DNA of 64,000 nt, from positions 124,001 through 188,000 of the forward strand of contig JBMNHK010000010.1 of NCBI GenBank assembly GCA_050950345.1. Reading direction: 5' to 3'. This document shows, piece after piece, positions 1-8,763 of the stretch. The first letter of the stretch is position 1; every line of letters begins with the position of its first letter. The position numbers and the translations under genes were made by a program. A model generated the notes under the pieces. That model was not told the origin of the DNA. It saw only the letters and a program-made list of their open reading frames with translations, and did no database searches. The DNA comes from Pelotomaculum_C sp050950345. Lineage in GTDB: Bacteria > Bacillota > Desulfotomaculia > Desulfotomaculales > Pelotomaculaceae.

Positions 1-1902
1 AAGGACAACTTCAGGGCTGTCACATTTACTATGACAGAAGAGGTTGCTGAAAAAGATGCTGCAAGATGTCTGGAATGTGGCTGCCGTGACTACTTTGAGT
101 GCCAGCTGTTAAAATATCTCAATGAATACGAGATCGATACCACCGAAAAACCTGGTGAAAAGCATAAGCGCAGGACTGAAGAAGATCACCCCTTTATCGA
201 GCGCAATGTTGATAAATGTATCCTGTGTGGCCAATGCATTAGGATTTGTGACGAAATCATGGGCATCACAGCACTTGGCCTGGTAAACCGTGGTTTCGAA
301 TCCATTGTTCAACCGGAATTTGAGCTTCCCCTGAAAGAAAGTGCCTGTATCTCCTGCGGACAATGCGTCTCAGTTTGTCCCACAGGTGCACTGTTAGAAA
401 AAGAGGCGGTCGGCAAGCAAGTTCCTGTTGATTTAGATGGCACTGATTCCGTCTGCGGCTTCTGCGGTGTAGGATGCAACCTGGTACTGGAATCTAAAGG
501 AGACAAAGTTTACCGGTCTTTGCCAAAGATGGATGTTGAAGAAGGTTTGCTTTGCTCTCGCGGTCGTTTTGGCCTGGCCCATATTAATGATGAAGCAAGG
601 CTTGTTAACCCACTCACTAAAACAGATGCAGGCTTTGAGGAAACGAATTGGGATGATGCTATACTATATACCATCAAGAAGCTCCAGTCCATCCGTGCTA
701 TTTATGGGGCAGGCAGTATTGGTCTGGCCATGTCCCCGCGTTTTACTAATGAAGAAGCATTCTTAGCCAAGAAGATTGTGGAGAAATTTGACGATGTTGT
801 GCCTGGTTCTTTCAGTCTTACGTCTCTTTCCGGACTGGCCGATATACTGGGTTATGACGGTTCCACTACCGGATACGAAGAATTGCATAATGCTGACCTG
901 ATCCTTTCAGTTGGTTTGGTAGCCGAAAACCACCCGATAATGGGGATCAAGTTAAAGAACGCTGCAGCCGGCAAATCTAAGCTGGTTTCCATTAATGATT
1001 GTAAGACTAGATTAGAAGAATGGGCAACTACCTCTGTAAATCCCGAAAACTCGATTGAATTCTTTAAAGGACTGCTCAAAGCTCTGCTTGAAATGGGTTA
1101 TATCAAGAAAGAGCAGGTTGCTAAAACAACCACTGGTTTTGAGGGGCTGGAAAAATATGTTCAATCTGCAACGATTGATGAAAGCATCAAGAATATCGCT
1201 AAGATTTATGGCGACGCAGCCAAGGCTGTAATCGTAATTGATGAAGACAGTGTAACCAGCGGGGTCATTAAGCTTCTAGCCGCTATGGCAGTCGCTACCG
1301 GCAAGATAGGGAATGCCCAGCGCGGTCTGATCATTGTGCGGTCTAAGAACAACAGTCAAGGTCTATTGGATCAGGGCTTCACTACAACAGCTGCAGAATT
1401 AATCAACCAACTTGAAGCTGGGACATTAAAAGCAATGGTTATTATAGGAGAAGATCCTGTATACCTTGATGATGCTTATGCCGGACTCCTTTCCAAATTG
1501 GACTTCCTGGCCGTTGGTGATATGGTTAAGACTAAGACTGCTGACCTGGCTGATGTAGTACTACCTTTGGTAAGCTATGCAGAAACAACTGGTACTTTCA
1601 CTAGAAGCGACGGAAAAGTACAAAACGTGCAGGAAGCAATTCATCCTTTGACCGGCTATTCAAACTTTGATTTGTTGCTGGCCATGGCACAACGTCTAGG
1701 TTATGCTTATCAGGACCTGGAAGATGTACAAGCTGCAATGGCAAGTAACACTGTAGCCAATAAAGGTGGTTTTGCCACTGCCGACGGGAAAGCGCATCTG
1801 GTTGTACCGGAGGATCTGGTTGCCTTTAAGGAAAGAGTATTTAGTGATACCATTGAAATTAACTTTGACAAATTCTTGACTGAAAACGAGATAAAATCTT
1901 AA
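1..1902 (+). CDS. NuoG / formate dehydrogenase-like iron-sulfur oxidoreductase, 5' partial
   Basis: The reading frame is open back to base 1, so the gene begins outside the window and only its C-terminal part is visible. It opens with a Cys-rich linker (CLECGC, then FEC) of the type that ends GltD-like flavoprotein modules. Two 4Fe-4S ferredoxin motifs follow (CILCGQCIRIC and CISCGQCVSVCP), then the Fe4S4 domain of molybdopterin oxidoreductases (CGFCGVGC to LCSRGRFG) and a shortened molybdopterin-fold domain. No catalytic Cys or selenocysteine is evident, so this resembles NuoG-like electron-transfer subunits more than an active formate dehydrogenase. Its likely job is to move electrons between NAD(P)H, ferredoxin and a partner enzyme; the substrate is not determinable. 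The first ATG in view (31) is probably an internal Met. Confidence 0.75.
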   Translation, partial: KDNFRAVTFTMTEEVAEKDAARCLECGCRDYFECQLLKYLNEYEIDTTEKPGEKHKRRTEEDHPFIERNVDKCILCGQCIRICDEIMGITALGLVNRGFESIVQPEFELPLKESACISCGQCVSVCPTGALLEKEAVGKQVPVDLDGTDSVCGFCGVGCNLVLESKGDKVYRSLPKMDVEEGLLCSRGRFGLAHINDEARLVNPLTKTDAGFEETNWDDAILYTIKKLQSIRAIYGAGSIGLAMSPRFTNEEAFLAKKIVEKFDDVVPGSFSLTSLSGLADILGYDGSTTGYEELHNADLILSVGLVAENHPIMGIKLKNAAAGKSKLVSINDCKTRLEEWATTSVNPENSIEFFKGLLKALLEMGYIKKEQVAKTTTGFEGLEKYVQSATIDESIKNIAKIYGDAAKAVIVIDEDSVTSGVIKLLAAMAVATGKIGNAQRGLIIVRSKNNSQGLLDQGFTTTAAELINQLEAGTLKAMVIIGEDPVYLDDAYAGLLSKLDFLAVGDMVKTKTADLADVVLPLVSYAETTGTFTRSDGKVQNVQEAIHPLTGYSNFDLLLAMAQRLGYAYQDLEDVQAAMASNTVANKGGFATADGKAHLVVPEDLVAFKERVFSDTIEINFDKFLTENEIKS

Positions 1903-1955
1903 ACTATCAGTAATATACAAAAGTATACAAAGCAATTCTTTGGTAATGCTTAAGA

Positions 1956-1997
1956 AGGGCGTCGCAAAACTGCTTTTTAGCAGTTTGTGATGCCCCT
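1956..1997 (+). terminator. Rho-independent terminator-like hairpin
   Basis: A GC-rich stem (GGGCGTCGCAAAACTGC paired with GCAGTTTGTGATGCCC, using G-U pairs) around a short T-rich loop, followed by TCTCTTATTT. It lies 54 bases after the oxidoreductase stop. Its sequence resembles the hairpins at 12612, 20692 and 20817. Confidence 0.65.
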
Positions 1998-2205
1998 CTC
2001 TTATTTCTGATGCAAGAAACTATCTGGATTATAAAAATATAAACAAACTGTGGTTTAACAAACGGTGGTTTTCCAGAGCCTGCAGTTTGGGCTGAAAATT
2101 TATATTATGAAGACTGATAAATGAAAGGTATATTATACTTTTTCTAGAACACATAGAGGTTGCAATTACAGCATATTGCCCGTTAATTCATTTAGGGGAT
2201 GGCTA

Positions 2206-5025
2206 ATGGATAAAAGAATAATCGTTTGTGACCTTGAAACAACGGGGCTGGATCCTAAGTTTGATAAGATTATCGAAGTAGGTCTGGTTAGTTTGGAAAA
2301 AGGTGTTGTTACAGGAAAATATCACAGTCTAGTAAATCCTGGTATCAATTTGCGGCTAAACATCAAAAGGCTTACCGGACTGGATGATGCGGACCTGGTA
2401 GATGCCCCGTCAATCGAGGATATTATGCCTCAAATACTTGACTTTATTGCTGAAGATCCCATAGCAGGGCATAATGTGCAGTTTGACATAAGCTTTTTGG
2501 CCTTTGCACGTGGTCTTCCACTCAAAAACCATTCCTATGACACCCTGGAACTCGCACGACTATTAGTACCTTTTGCCAATAGTTATCGTCTTGAATCACT
2601 ATGCCAGGAATTTGGTATCGATTTAGTAACCAGCCATAGAGCTTTAGATGATGCTCTTGCAACTGCCCATCTATTGGAACAGTTGTTTTCGATGATCCGT
2701 TATATGGAAATGGATGTTTTAATGCAGGTAACAAAGCTGCTTCTGGAAGCTGGTTCTAATTGGTATGGTGTATTCAATGATGTGGTAAAGTCGCGTTTAA
2801 AGAGTATTCCTGAGCAGAAAATTTCAACACGGGCTTATTGGTTGCGTGGGGAAAGTAAAAACAGCCCTTCATTAAAAGAGTTCAATGCCAGCAGTGATAA
2901 AAAAAGTTTAGAATTTGGGGAAATACGGGCGGTATTTGCTCCGGAAGGAGCTTTGGCGGATGTCCTTCCAAATTATGAATATCGCTCTCAGCAAGAGATG
3001 ATGGCCTGCACTGTTGCTGAAACACTAAATGATAAAAAGTATCTATTGATGGAGGCAGGTACCGGTGTAGGTAAATCGATGGCCTATCTCGTTCCAGCTG
3101 TTCTTTGGAGCATCAAAAATCACGAGAGGGTGTTGATTGCCACCAACACCATTAACCTTCAGGAGCAGCTTTGGTATAAAGATATTCCGGTACTGGGGCG
3201 AATTATAAGTGAGCCATTCCGGGCTGCTTTGGCAAAAGGCAGACAGAATTATATCTGTTTGCGCAGGTGGTTTATTGTTTTAGAAAACCGGCATCAACCT
3301 AATGAAGCGGCCTTCTATGCCCGTGTTCTTGTGTGGTTGACTAAAACGGATTCCGGTGACAGGAGTGAGTTGAATTTAGTCGGATTTGAAGAAGACCTGT
3401 GGATAGGCATTTGCGGTGATGCCGAAGGTTGTACATGGTCCAGGTGTCCATATCTGAAAGATTGTTGGGTACAGAAAGCAAGGAAAAGAGCAGAAGAAGC
3501 AAATTTAATCATCACCAACCACTCGCTGTTGTTTACTGATGTGAAATCAGATAATCGAGTGCTGCCCGCATATGGGCCACTTATTATTGATGAAGCGCAT
3601 CATTTGGAGGAATCAGCGACTTTGCAACTTGGCAGGCATTTTTCCCAGAGTATGTTTAATCACTGGTTGAACGTTGTTGGCAAAGCACTGGCTAGATTAA
3701 TAGATAGAATTCCTCCGGAAGACTGGATTGCCTGGTCTGCTTCGATTAAGAAAGCACAGGGAACAAGGCTTGAGGCAGTAGAGTCAATGAGGGCCTTTTA
3801 TAAGTTGCTGGGAGATGCCATGGAGGTTGGCCTTTCAGGTGATGACGGTGAACAAGGGAGAGCCACAGTAAGGTTGCCTGGCAGCTCACCGAAATATGGC
3901 GAGGTTTTGGTAGCGGGTGGCGAGTGTATTAAGATATTACAGCATCTAGCTGAAGATTTAATTGTGTGTGCCGGGTTTATGGAAGCCTGGAGCATTATAG
4001 AAGAAGCATGGGCTGGCTATCACCGTGATCTTGTGCAAGTTATAAATTCCGGCAAGAGTATGGTGGAGGATTTTGAATTCATTCTGTCCGCCCGCGAGGA
4101 AGGTTTTGTTTATTGGGTAGATATTGAATTTTCACCACGCTGGGGAGCCAGGTATTATAATTTAATGGCTGCTCCTATCGATATTGGTTCTATGTTATAT
4201 GAACGATTATTTAGTAATAAGAGCACGGTAATAATGACTTCCGCCACAATAACAGTAAATGGGAGTTATGATTATTTCATTGAACGTAACGGACTGAGTT
4301 ATATTCCTAAAGAAGAACTGATCACTGCGGACTTTGATTCACCTTTTTTGTACGACCAACAAGCCTTGCTGTGCATTAACCGTGATTTGCCTGTTCAGGG
4401 GCAGGTCCAGGAAAATGTCTATCTGGATAGCCTTGCAAATACAATATATAAATTAGTTGAAATAACAGGCGGGAAAACCTTAGTTCTTTTTACCTCACAC
4501 AAGACTTTAAGGTATGTATACAGAAGTTTAAAAACAAAATTAGAAAGTAGAGATATTTACCTGCTGGGACATGGTTTAGATGGCAGCAGATCCAGGTTGT
4601 TGGAAGAATTTAGAAAGGACAGTCGCACGGTTCTGTTTGGAGCCTTCAGTTTCTGGGAGGGTATAGATATACCTGGTGAAGCACTCTCCTGTGTTATTAT
4701 CGTGAAGTTGCCTTTTATGTCTCCTGCCGTACCGGTGATAGCAGCCCGTTTGGAGGATTTGGCTAACCGCGAGAAAGATGGTTTTCGTTTGCTTAGTTTG
4801 CCTCAGGCGGTAATCCGCTTTAAACAAGGTTTTGGCAGATTAATCCGTAGTCGCAGCGATAAAGGGATCGTAGTGATTCTTGACGGGCGCATACTCAATA
4901 AGAGTTATGGCAGGCAATTTTTAAATTCGCTTCCGGTAAAAAAACACATCCGGGGCAGTTTAGATGTAATAATAAAAAAAATATTAGAATGGAGTGGCAC
5001 TGAATACACTGGTAATGATATATAA
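2206..5025 (+). CDS. dinG: DnaQ-like exonuclease / DinG-family helicase
   Basis: A 939-aa protein joining an N-terminal DEDD 3'-5' exonuclease to an XPD/DinG superfamily 2 helicase, the Gram-positive DinG layout, acting on DNA repair intermediates. Exonuclease motifs are visible: DLETTGL at residues 9-15, GHNVQFD, and HRALDDALATAHLL. The helicase has a Walker A (EAGTGVGKS, about residues 283-291) and a DEAH box (DEAHHLEE, about 460). Four cysteines between them (ICGDAEGC, SRC, KDC, about residues 402-421) match the position of the XPD/DinG iron-sulfur cluster. I chose ATG 2206 because AGGGGAT precedes it at good spacing; an in-frame TTG at 2176 would add 10 residues but has no clear SD. It is monocistronic, followed by a 311-base gap. 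Confidence 0.9.
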   Translation: MDKRIIVCDLETTGLDPKFDKIIEVGLVSLEKGVVTGKYHSLVNPGINLRLNIKRLTGLDDADLVDAPSIEDIMPQILDFIAEDPIAGHNVQFDISFLAFARGLPLKNHSYDTLELARLLVPFANSYRLESLCQEFGIDLVTSHRALDDALATAHLLEQLFSMIRYMEMDVLMQVTKLLLEAGSNWYGVFNDVVKSRLKSIPEQKISTRAYWLRGESKNSPSLKEFNASSDKKSLEFGEIRAVFAPEGALADVLPNYEYRSQQEMMACTVAETLNDKKYLLMEAGTGVGKSMAYLVPAVLWSIKNHERVLIATNTINLQEQLWYKDIPVLGRIISEPFRAALAKGRQNYICLRRWFIVLENRHQPNEAAFYARVLVWLTKTDSGDRSELNLVGFEEDLWIGICGDAEGCTWSRCPYLKDCWVQKARKRAEEANLIITNHSLLFTDVKSDNRVLPAYGPLIIDEAHHLEESATLQLGRHFSQSMFNHWLNVVGKALARLIDRIPPEDWIAWSASIKKAQGTRLEAVESMRAFYKLLGDAMEVGLSGDDGEQGRATVRLPGSSPKYGEVLVAGGECIKILQHLAEDLIVCAGFMEAWSIIEEAWAGYHRDLVQVINSGKSMVEDFEFILSAREEGFVYWVDIEFSPRWGARYYNLMAAPIDIGSMLYERLFSNKSTVIMTSATITVNGSYDYFIERNGLSYIPKEELITADFDSPFLYDQQALLCINRDLPVQGQVQENVYLDSLANTIYKLVEITGGKTLVLFTSHKTLRYVYRSLKTKLESRDIYLLGHGLDGSRSRLLEEFRKDSRTVLFGAFSFWEGIDIPGEALSCVIIVKLPFMSPAVPVIAARLEDLANREKDGFRLLSLPQAVIRFKQGFGRLIRSRSDKGIVVILDGRILNKSYGRQFLNSLPVKKHIRGSLDVIIKKILEWSGTEYTGNDI

Positions 5026-5185
5026 AAAAATGCAGTGAAAATCAGGCACATTTCTTACCAGAAAACAATAAATTATTATTGCGCGGATCTCTTAAGAAGG
5101 GATGTGAAAAATTTGCGTGTTTATTTTATTAAACTCCCGTCTTTTTTAAGAGCCTTTTTGACAAAAATAATAAAGTGATCTTTAA

Positions 5186-5210
5186 GGCAGACTAAAAAGT
5201 CTGCCGTTTT
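5186..5210. terminator. Bidirectional terminator hairpin
   Basis: Perfect 8-bp stem GGCAGACT / AGTCTGCC with a short A-rich loop, followed by GTTTTG on the plus strand. It sits between the convergent dinG and the minus-strand membrane protein gene. The rest of 5026-5336 holds only a weaker A/T-rich inverted repeat near 5095-5150 and no gene I can support. Confidence 0.75.
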
Positions 5211-5336
5211 GTTTGAATACTTGTTTTAAAAAGAGTCCAGTTTTAAAGCTGCTGCACGATAAAAACCGCCAGCACAATGCAACTTGCCCTTTTATTACGG
5301 ATGCGTGGTATACTAGGGAAGCATCAATTAATAATA

Positions 5337-5729
5337 TTAATTTGTAATTACTCCAAATATACCGCCTAAAGCTCCCCCGCCCAAAGATAACAAAAGTTTG
5401 CTCCAGGTGCTTATAACAGGCTGCCCTGGTAAGAATATGCCCGCCAATAGGCATAGGGCTAAAAAGAACAAAAGGCCGGTTGCTAGCCCATTATTGAGAC
5501 CTTTGCTACCAGCTTGTTTGCCAGTGTAAAGTGCCCCGCAGAAGGAACTGACCAGGAGGATGACAGCCGTAACCCAGGGGAGAGTTAAATCTGCTATAGA
5601 ACTTATATAATAGACCACTCCGGTGCTCAAAGATAAAAATAATGATGTGACCATAGTGAGTATGGTGCCTTTCATTACTGCGTTGATGTTGATTAGACCA
5701 CCCAAGCCGTTCATCTTAATGGAAGACAT
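5337..5729 (-). CDS. TIGR04086-type small membrane protein
   Basis: A 130-aa protein with four predicted membrane spans and glycine-rich loops (GALYTGKQAGSKG in the middle, LLSLGGGALGGIFGVI at the C terminus). This matches the YrzE/TIGR04086 family of four-helix membrane proteins found in spore-forming Firmicutes, whose function is unknown. The start is an ATG with GGGGGTG just upstream. It is read toward the terminator at 5186. Confidence 0.7.
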   Translation of the reverse strand: MSSIKMNGLGGLININAVMKGTILTMVTSLFLSLSTGVVYYISSIADLTLPWVTAVILLVSSFCGALYTGKQAGSKGLNNGLATGLLFFLALCLLAGIFLPGQPVISTWSKLLLSLGGGALGGIFGVITN

Positions 5730-5816
5730 TGCAACACCCCCATGATATCATTATAATTATGTTTATGTTGGAGGGTATATTGCATATGTCAACATATTAT
5801 ATATTTAAGGTTCTGG

Positions 5817-5981
5817 CTACTTCTTTAATTTGGTAACCCCTTTACGAACGCTTTTGGGGTTGATTCCAGATGGAAAACCATCTTTGCCAAACTCATATTC
5901 AGGCTGGCCGCTTTGGTTGATTTTTGTTGCGGAACCGGTTTTTTCTTGGATATAGTTATTTCCTTTGTGCATTTTAACCAA
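5817..5981 (-). CDS. Small basic hypothetical protein (54 aa)
   Basis: A short ORF rich in Lys, Asn and Gly, ending in VRKGVTKLKK, with a middle section EYEFGKDGFPSGINP. I chose the TTG at 5981 because GAAGGGGT lies 8-9 bases before it; an in-frame ATG at 5972 is the alternative but is too far from that SD. No signal peptide, membrane span or Cys motif is visible and I do not recognise the family. The good SD and normal codon use support a real gene. It stands alone between two intergenic stretches. Confidence 0.5.
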   Translation of the reverse strand: MVKMHKGNNYIQEKTGSATKINQSGQPEYEFGKDGFPSGINPKSVRKGVTKLKK

Positions 5982-6068
5982 GAGCTATTACCCCTTCTTT
6001 TATTTAATAGTATTAACCAGGTATACTATTTTTAATAAAGAAAAAGCATCTGAAAGGTAGTGTTAATT

Positions 6069-6287
6069 ATGGCAACAATTATTCTAAACGTATGGGGAAT
6101 GGAATGTGGCCATTGCAAAGCAGCTGTTAGCAAAGCGTTGATGGAAGCCGAAGGGGTATCTGATGTCAGTATACATCTACCAACCGGTAAGGCTACAGTT
6201 ACCTATGATCCCGCAATTATTGGATATGATAAAATGGTCGAAGTGGTAAAAAAGGCTGGTTATGAGGTTTTGGATTATTCGGAATAG
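6069..6287 (+). CDS. CopZ-like heavy-metal-associated (HMA) domain protein
   Basis: A 72-aa single HMA domain. The metal loop reads GMECGHC, the family's GMxCxxC motif, and the end has the usual KAGYEV element. Such proteins bind Cu(I) or similar thiophilic ions and pass them to P-type ATPases, but no such ATPase is in the window. ATG 6069 is preferred because AAAGGT is about 8 bases upstream; GTG 6060 is too close to that SD. It lies 38 bases before queD and may be co-transcribed with it. Confidence 0.8.
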   Translation: MATIILNVWGMECGHCKAAVSKALMEAEGVSDVSIHLPTGKATVTYDPAIIGYDKMVEVVKKAGYEVLDYSE

Positions 6288-6325
6288 GAGAAAATAATGA
6301 AGTTTCATCGAGGGGGGCCCGGCTG

Positions 6326-6721
6326 TTGTACGAAGTAACTATTAGGAACCGGTTTGCAGCGGCACACAGTCTTGTAGATTACCAGGGTCCATGCAGCAGG
6401 GTGCATGGACATACCTGGTATGTTGAGGTATCTGTATGTGGCAGTGAATTGAATCAGTTGGGTATGCTTATAGATTTTCATGAATTAAAAAGACTTCTGA
6501 ACAATATCATCGAGCAGCTTGATCACCAAAATTTAAATTTTTTGGAACCCTTCGTAAACGGTAAAGGAGCAAATCCCACAGCTGAAAACCTGGCCAAATA
6601 TATTTTTGATGGTCTAAAACACGATCTTACTGCTTTAAATGACCAGCTTAAAGTTGGTTATGTGCGTGTGTGGGAGTCTCCTGATGCCTCAGCTGTTTAC
6701 CGGGAAGTTGGTTCGTTATAA
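6326..6721 (+). CDS. queD: 6-carboxytetrahydropterin synthase
   Basis: A 131-aa member of the 6-pyruvoyltetrahydropterin synthase fold that converts dihydroneopterin triphosphate to 6-carboxytetrahydropterin, the second step of preQ0/queuosine synthesis. Zinc ligands His14, His27 and His29 and the catalytic Cys23 are visible in AAAHS and CSRVHGH. The start is TTG with GAGGGGGG upstream. Its TAA shares one base with the queC ATG, so the two are translationally coupled. Confidence 0.92.
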   Translation: MYEVTIRNRFAAAHSLVDYQGPCSRVHGHTWYVEVSVCGSELNQLGMLIDFHELKRLLNNIIEQLDHQNLNFLEPFVNGKGANPTAENLAKYIFDGLKHDLTALNDQLKVGYVRVWESPDASAVYREVGSL

Positions 6722-7401
6722 TGAGCAGGAGTGTTGTTTTGCTGTCTGGGGGGCTGGATTCAACAGTCTCTCTTGCTCACGCGTTAAAAGCAAGTGAAGT
6801 GGAATTGTGTCTGACCTTTGATTATGGCCAAAGGTCAGCTGCACAAGAAAAAAAAGCAGCTGCAGCGTTGGCACAATACTACCGTCTTGAACACCGTATC
6901 ATCGAATTGCCTTTCCTTAGGGAAATAACCTCCACCAGTTTAATTGATCTTAATACAGCTTTACCCGAACCTGAGGCTGCCGGACTGGATGATTTTACAG
7001 CCGCAAGCTTCAACGCTGCTGCTGTTTGGGTGCCAAACCGCAATGGTATATTTATTAATATCGCCGCAGCTTATGCCGAATCCCGTCAATGTGAACTTGT
7101 AATAACAGGTTTCAATAGAGAAGAAGCGGTAGCATTTCCCGATAACAGTCTGGAATTTGTTACTGCGGCCAGCAATGCCTTGAATTTTTCAACTTTGAAT
7201 AAAGTAAAAGTTATAAGTTATACCCAGCATTTGAACAAGCTGGAGATAATGAATCTTGGGATTAAATTGGGTGTACCTTTCGAATATATATGGAGCTGTT
7301 ATAAGGGAACTGAAAAAATGTGCGGTAAATGCGAGAGCTGTCTTCGTTTTAAAAGGGCAGCAGAACATGTTGGCCTGAATACAGAATCATTATTTCTTTA
7401 A
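6721..7401 (+). CDS. queC: 7-cyano-7-deazaguanine (preQ0) synthase
   Basis: A 226-aa N-type ATP pyrophosphatase that converts 7-carboxy-7-deazaguanine, ammonia and ATP to preQ0. The PP-loop SGGLDS is at residues 9-14, and the C-terminal zinc site is the Cys cluster CYKGTEKMCGKCESC. Family length is normal. It is the second gene of the preQ0 operon, coupled to queD. Confidence 0.93.
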   Translation: MSRSVVLLSGGLDSTVSLAHALKASEVELCLTFDYGQRSAAQEKKAAAALAQYYRLEHRIIELPFLREITSTSLIDLNTALPEPEAAGLDDFTAASFNAAAVWVPNRNGIFINIAAAYAESRQCELVITGFNREEAVAFPDNSLEFVTAASNALNFSTLNKVKVISYTQHLNKLEIMNLGIKLGVPFEYIWSCYKGTEKMCGKCESCLRFKRAAEHVGLNTESLFL

Positions 7402-7445
7402 GATTCTTTTTAATATCATTTATTAAGTGGTGGAGGTAAAAAAAT

Positions 7446-8009
7446 ATGTTACAACGATTTTTGCCGGATATCATAACCTATGACGGAACCCAGCTTTCAT
7501 CACATTGGGCTTTTCGAACCCAAGGGATATTAGGGGACAGCATTGTATCATTCCAGGGACCATGCCGGGTGATGTTAGCAGAAATGGTTGATCTGGAAGA
7601 TGTCCGGAAAAATGCTCCCATATTCAGTCATAATATGTTGCACTTCATTGTTGAGCATTTCGATACGGATTTGGAAAAAATGATCTTGCGGCAAAGGATG
7701 CTTATGGCCATAATAAAAGACGTGCTGATGGAAAAGCATGGGGCAAAATTAATTAGAAACGGTGACGACCTATATGAAGGTGATAAGAAGTTATCTGTTT
7801 CCATTGCCACGCTTACTCCGGTATCAACCATGGTCCATACAGGACTCAATATTGTTAGCAAGGATACACCGGTTAAAACTGTAAGTTTAAAAGATCTCGG
7901 CATAAAAGATGAAGATATTGAGCCTCTTGGCAATCTGATTTGCAGCAGGTATAGTGCGGAGATAAAAGAAATAAGTCTGGCGCGCTGTAAAGTAAGAGGA
8001 ACTAAGTAA
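7446..8009 (+). CDS. DUF366-family protein in the queuosine operon
   Basis: A 187-aa protein resembling the DUF366 (PF04017) family, known from archaea and anaerobic bacteria and without an assigned role. Visible features are an N-terminal GTQLSSHWAF segment, a central SVSIATLTPVSTMVHTGLN segment and a C-terminal SAEIKEISLARCKVRG. It has no signal peptide or membrane span. SD GGTGGAGGT precedes the ATG. Its stop abuts the queE ATG with no gap, which points to a linked role in deazapurine or pterin chemistry (inference from position). Confidence 0.7.
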   Translation: MLQRFLPDIITYDGTQLSSHWAFRTQGILGDSIVSFQGPCRVMLAEMVDLEDVRKNAPIFSHNMLHFIVEHFDTDLEKMILRQRMLMAIIKDVLMEKHGAKLIRNGDDLYEGDKKLSVSIATLTPVSTMVHTGLNIVSKDTPVKTVSLKDLGIKDEDIEPLGNLICSRYSAEIKEISLARCKVRGTK

Positions 8010-8738
8010 ATGGCCGTACCGGTTGTTGAAATATTTTCCTCTGTACAGGGCGAAGGGTTGTACGTTGGTTGCCGCCAGATTTTTATCAGGTTTTTTGGTT
8101 GTAACCTTAAGTGCTCATATTGTGATACAGATTTTTCCGGGGTACCAACGTATTGCCGGGTTGAAACAGAGCCGGGACGAGGGCATTTTGCGCAGCTGCA
8201 AAATCCATTAGACAATGATGATATTACTAAAATTTTGGACAGGCTGGCTATTGAAAAGCATCACTCAATCAGTTTTACTGGTGGTGAGCCGCTACTGAGC
8301 TTTAATATATTAAAAGAACTGATTCCGACTCTTGGCGGAACCAGAGTGTATCTGGAAACAAATGGTACATTGCCGGGGGAATTATCCAGGATTATCGATC
8401 TGGTTGATGTAATAGCGATGGATATTAAACTACCCAGCACAAGCGGTTTATCCCACCTCTGGGACAGACATGCCCGTTTTCTTGAGATTGCAGCTGCAAA
8501 AGAAACATTTGTCAAAGCGGTAGTGGCTGAACACACATCAGAATGGGAGATTGAACGAGCTGCGCGCATGATCCAGGACATAGCTCCGAGCAGCTCCCTG
8601 GTGATACAACCCATTACTATTGGAGGTGCACTTGGTGCATCATCAGCCAGATTATGTGAATTACAATGGCATGCGTTAAAATATTTAGATGATGTTAGAG
8701 TCATACCACAGACACATAAAATTATGGGGATGTTGTGA
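8010..8738 (+). CDS. queE: 7-carboxy-7-deazaguanine synthase (radical SAM)
   Basis: A 242-aa radical SAM enzyme that rearranges 6-carboxytetrahydropterin to 7-carboxy-7-deazaguanine. Cluster cysteines are Cys31, Cys35 and Cys38 in CNLKCSYCD, and SFTGGEPLL is the SAM-binding GGE motif. The N-terminal VEIFSSVQGEG is typical. It starts directly after the DUF366 stop. Confidence 0.93.
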   Translation: MAVPVVEIFSSVQGEGLYVGCRQIFIRFFGCNLKCSYCDTDFSGVPTYCRVETEPGRGHFAQLQNPLDNDDITKILDRLAIEKHHSISFTGGEPLLSFNILKELIPTLGGTRVYLETNGTLPGELSRIIDLVDVIAMDIKLPSTSGLSHLWDRHARFLEIAAAKETFVKAVVAEHTSEWEIERAARMIQDIAPSSSLVIQPITIGGALGASSARLCELQWHALKYLDDVRVIPQTHKIMGML

Positions 8739-8763
8739 ATAATAACCTTAAGGAGCGAGCAAA

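Noticed and set aside
6288..6325. Possible preQ1 riboswitch upstream of the que operon
   Set aside because: The 38-base leader between the CopZ-like gene and queD is too short and lacks the preQ1-I consensus; nothing suitable lies before 6069 either.
7628..8215. Long minus-strand frame (195 codons) opposite DUF366/queE
   Set aside because: It is the complementary-strand shadow of two genes with clear SDs and family matches.
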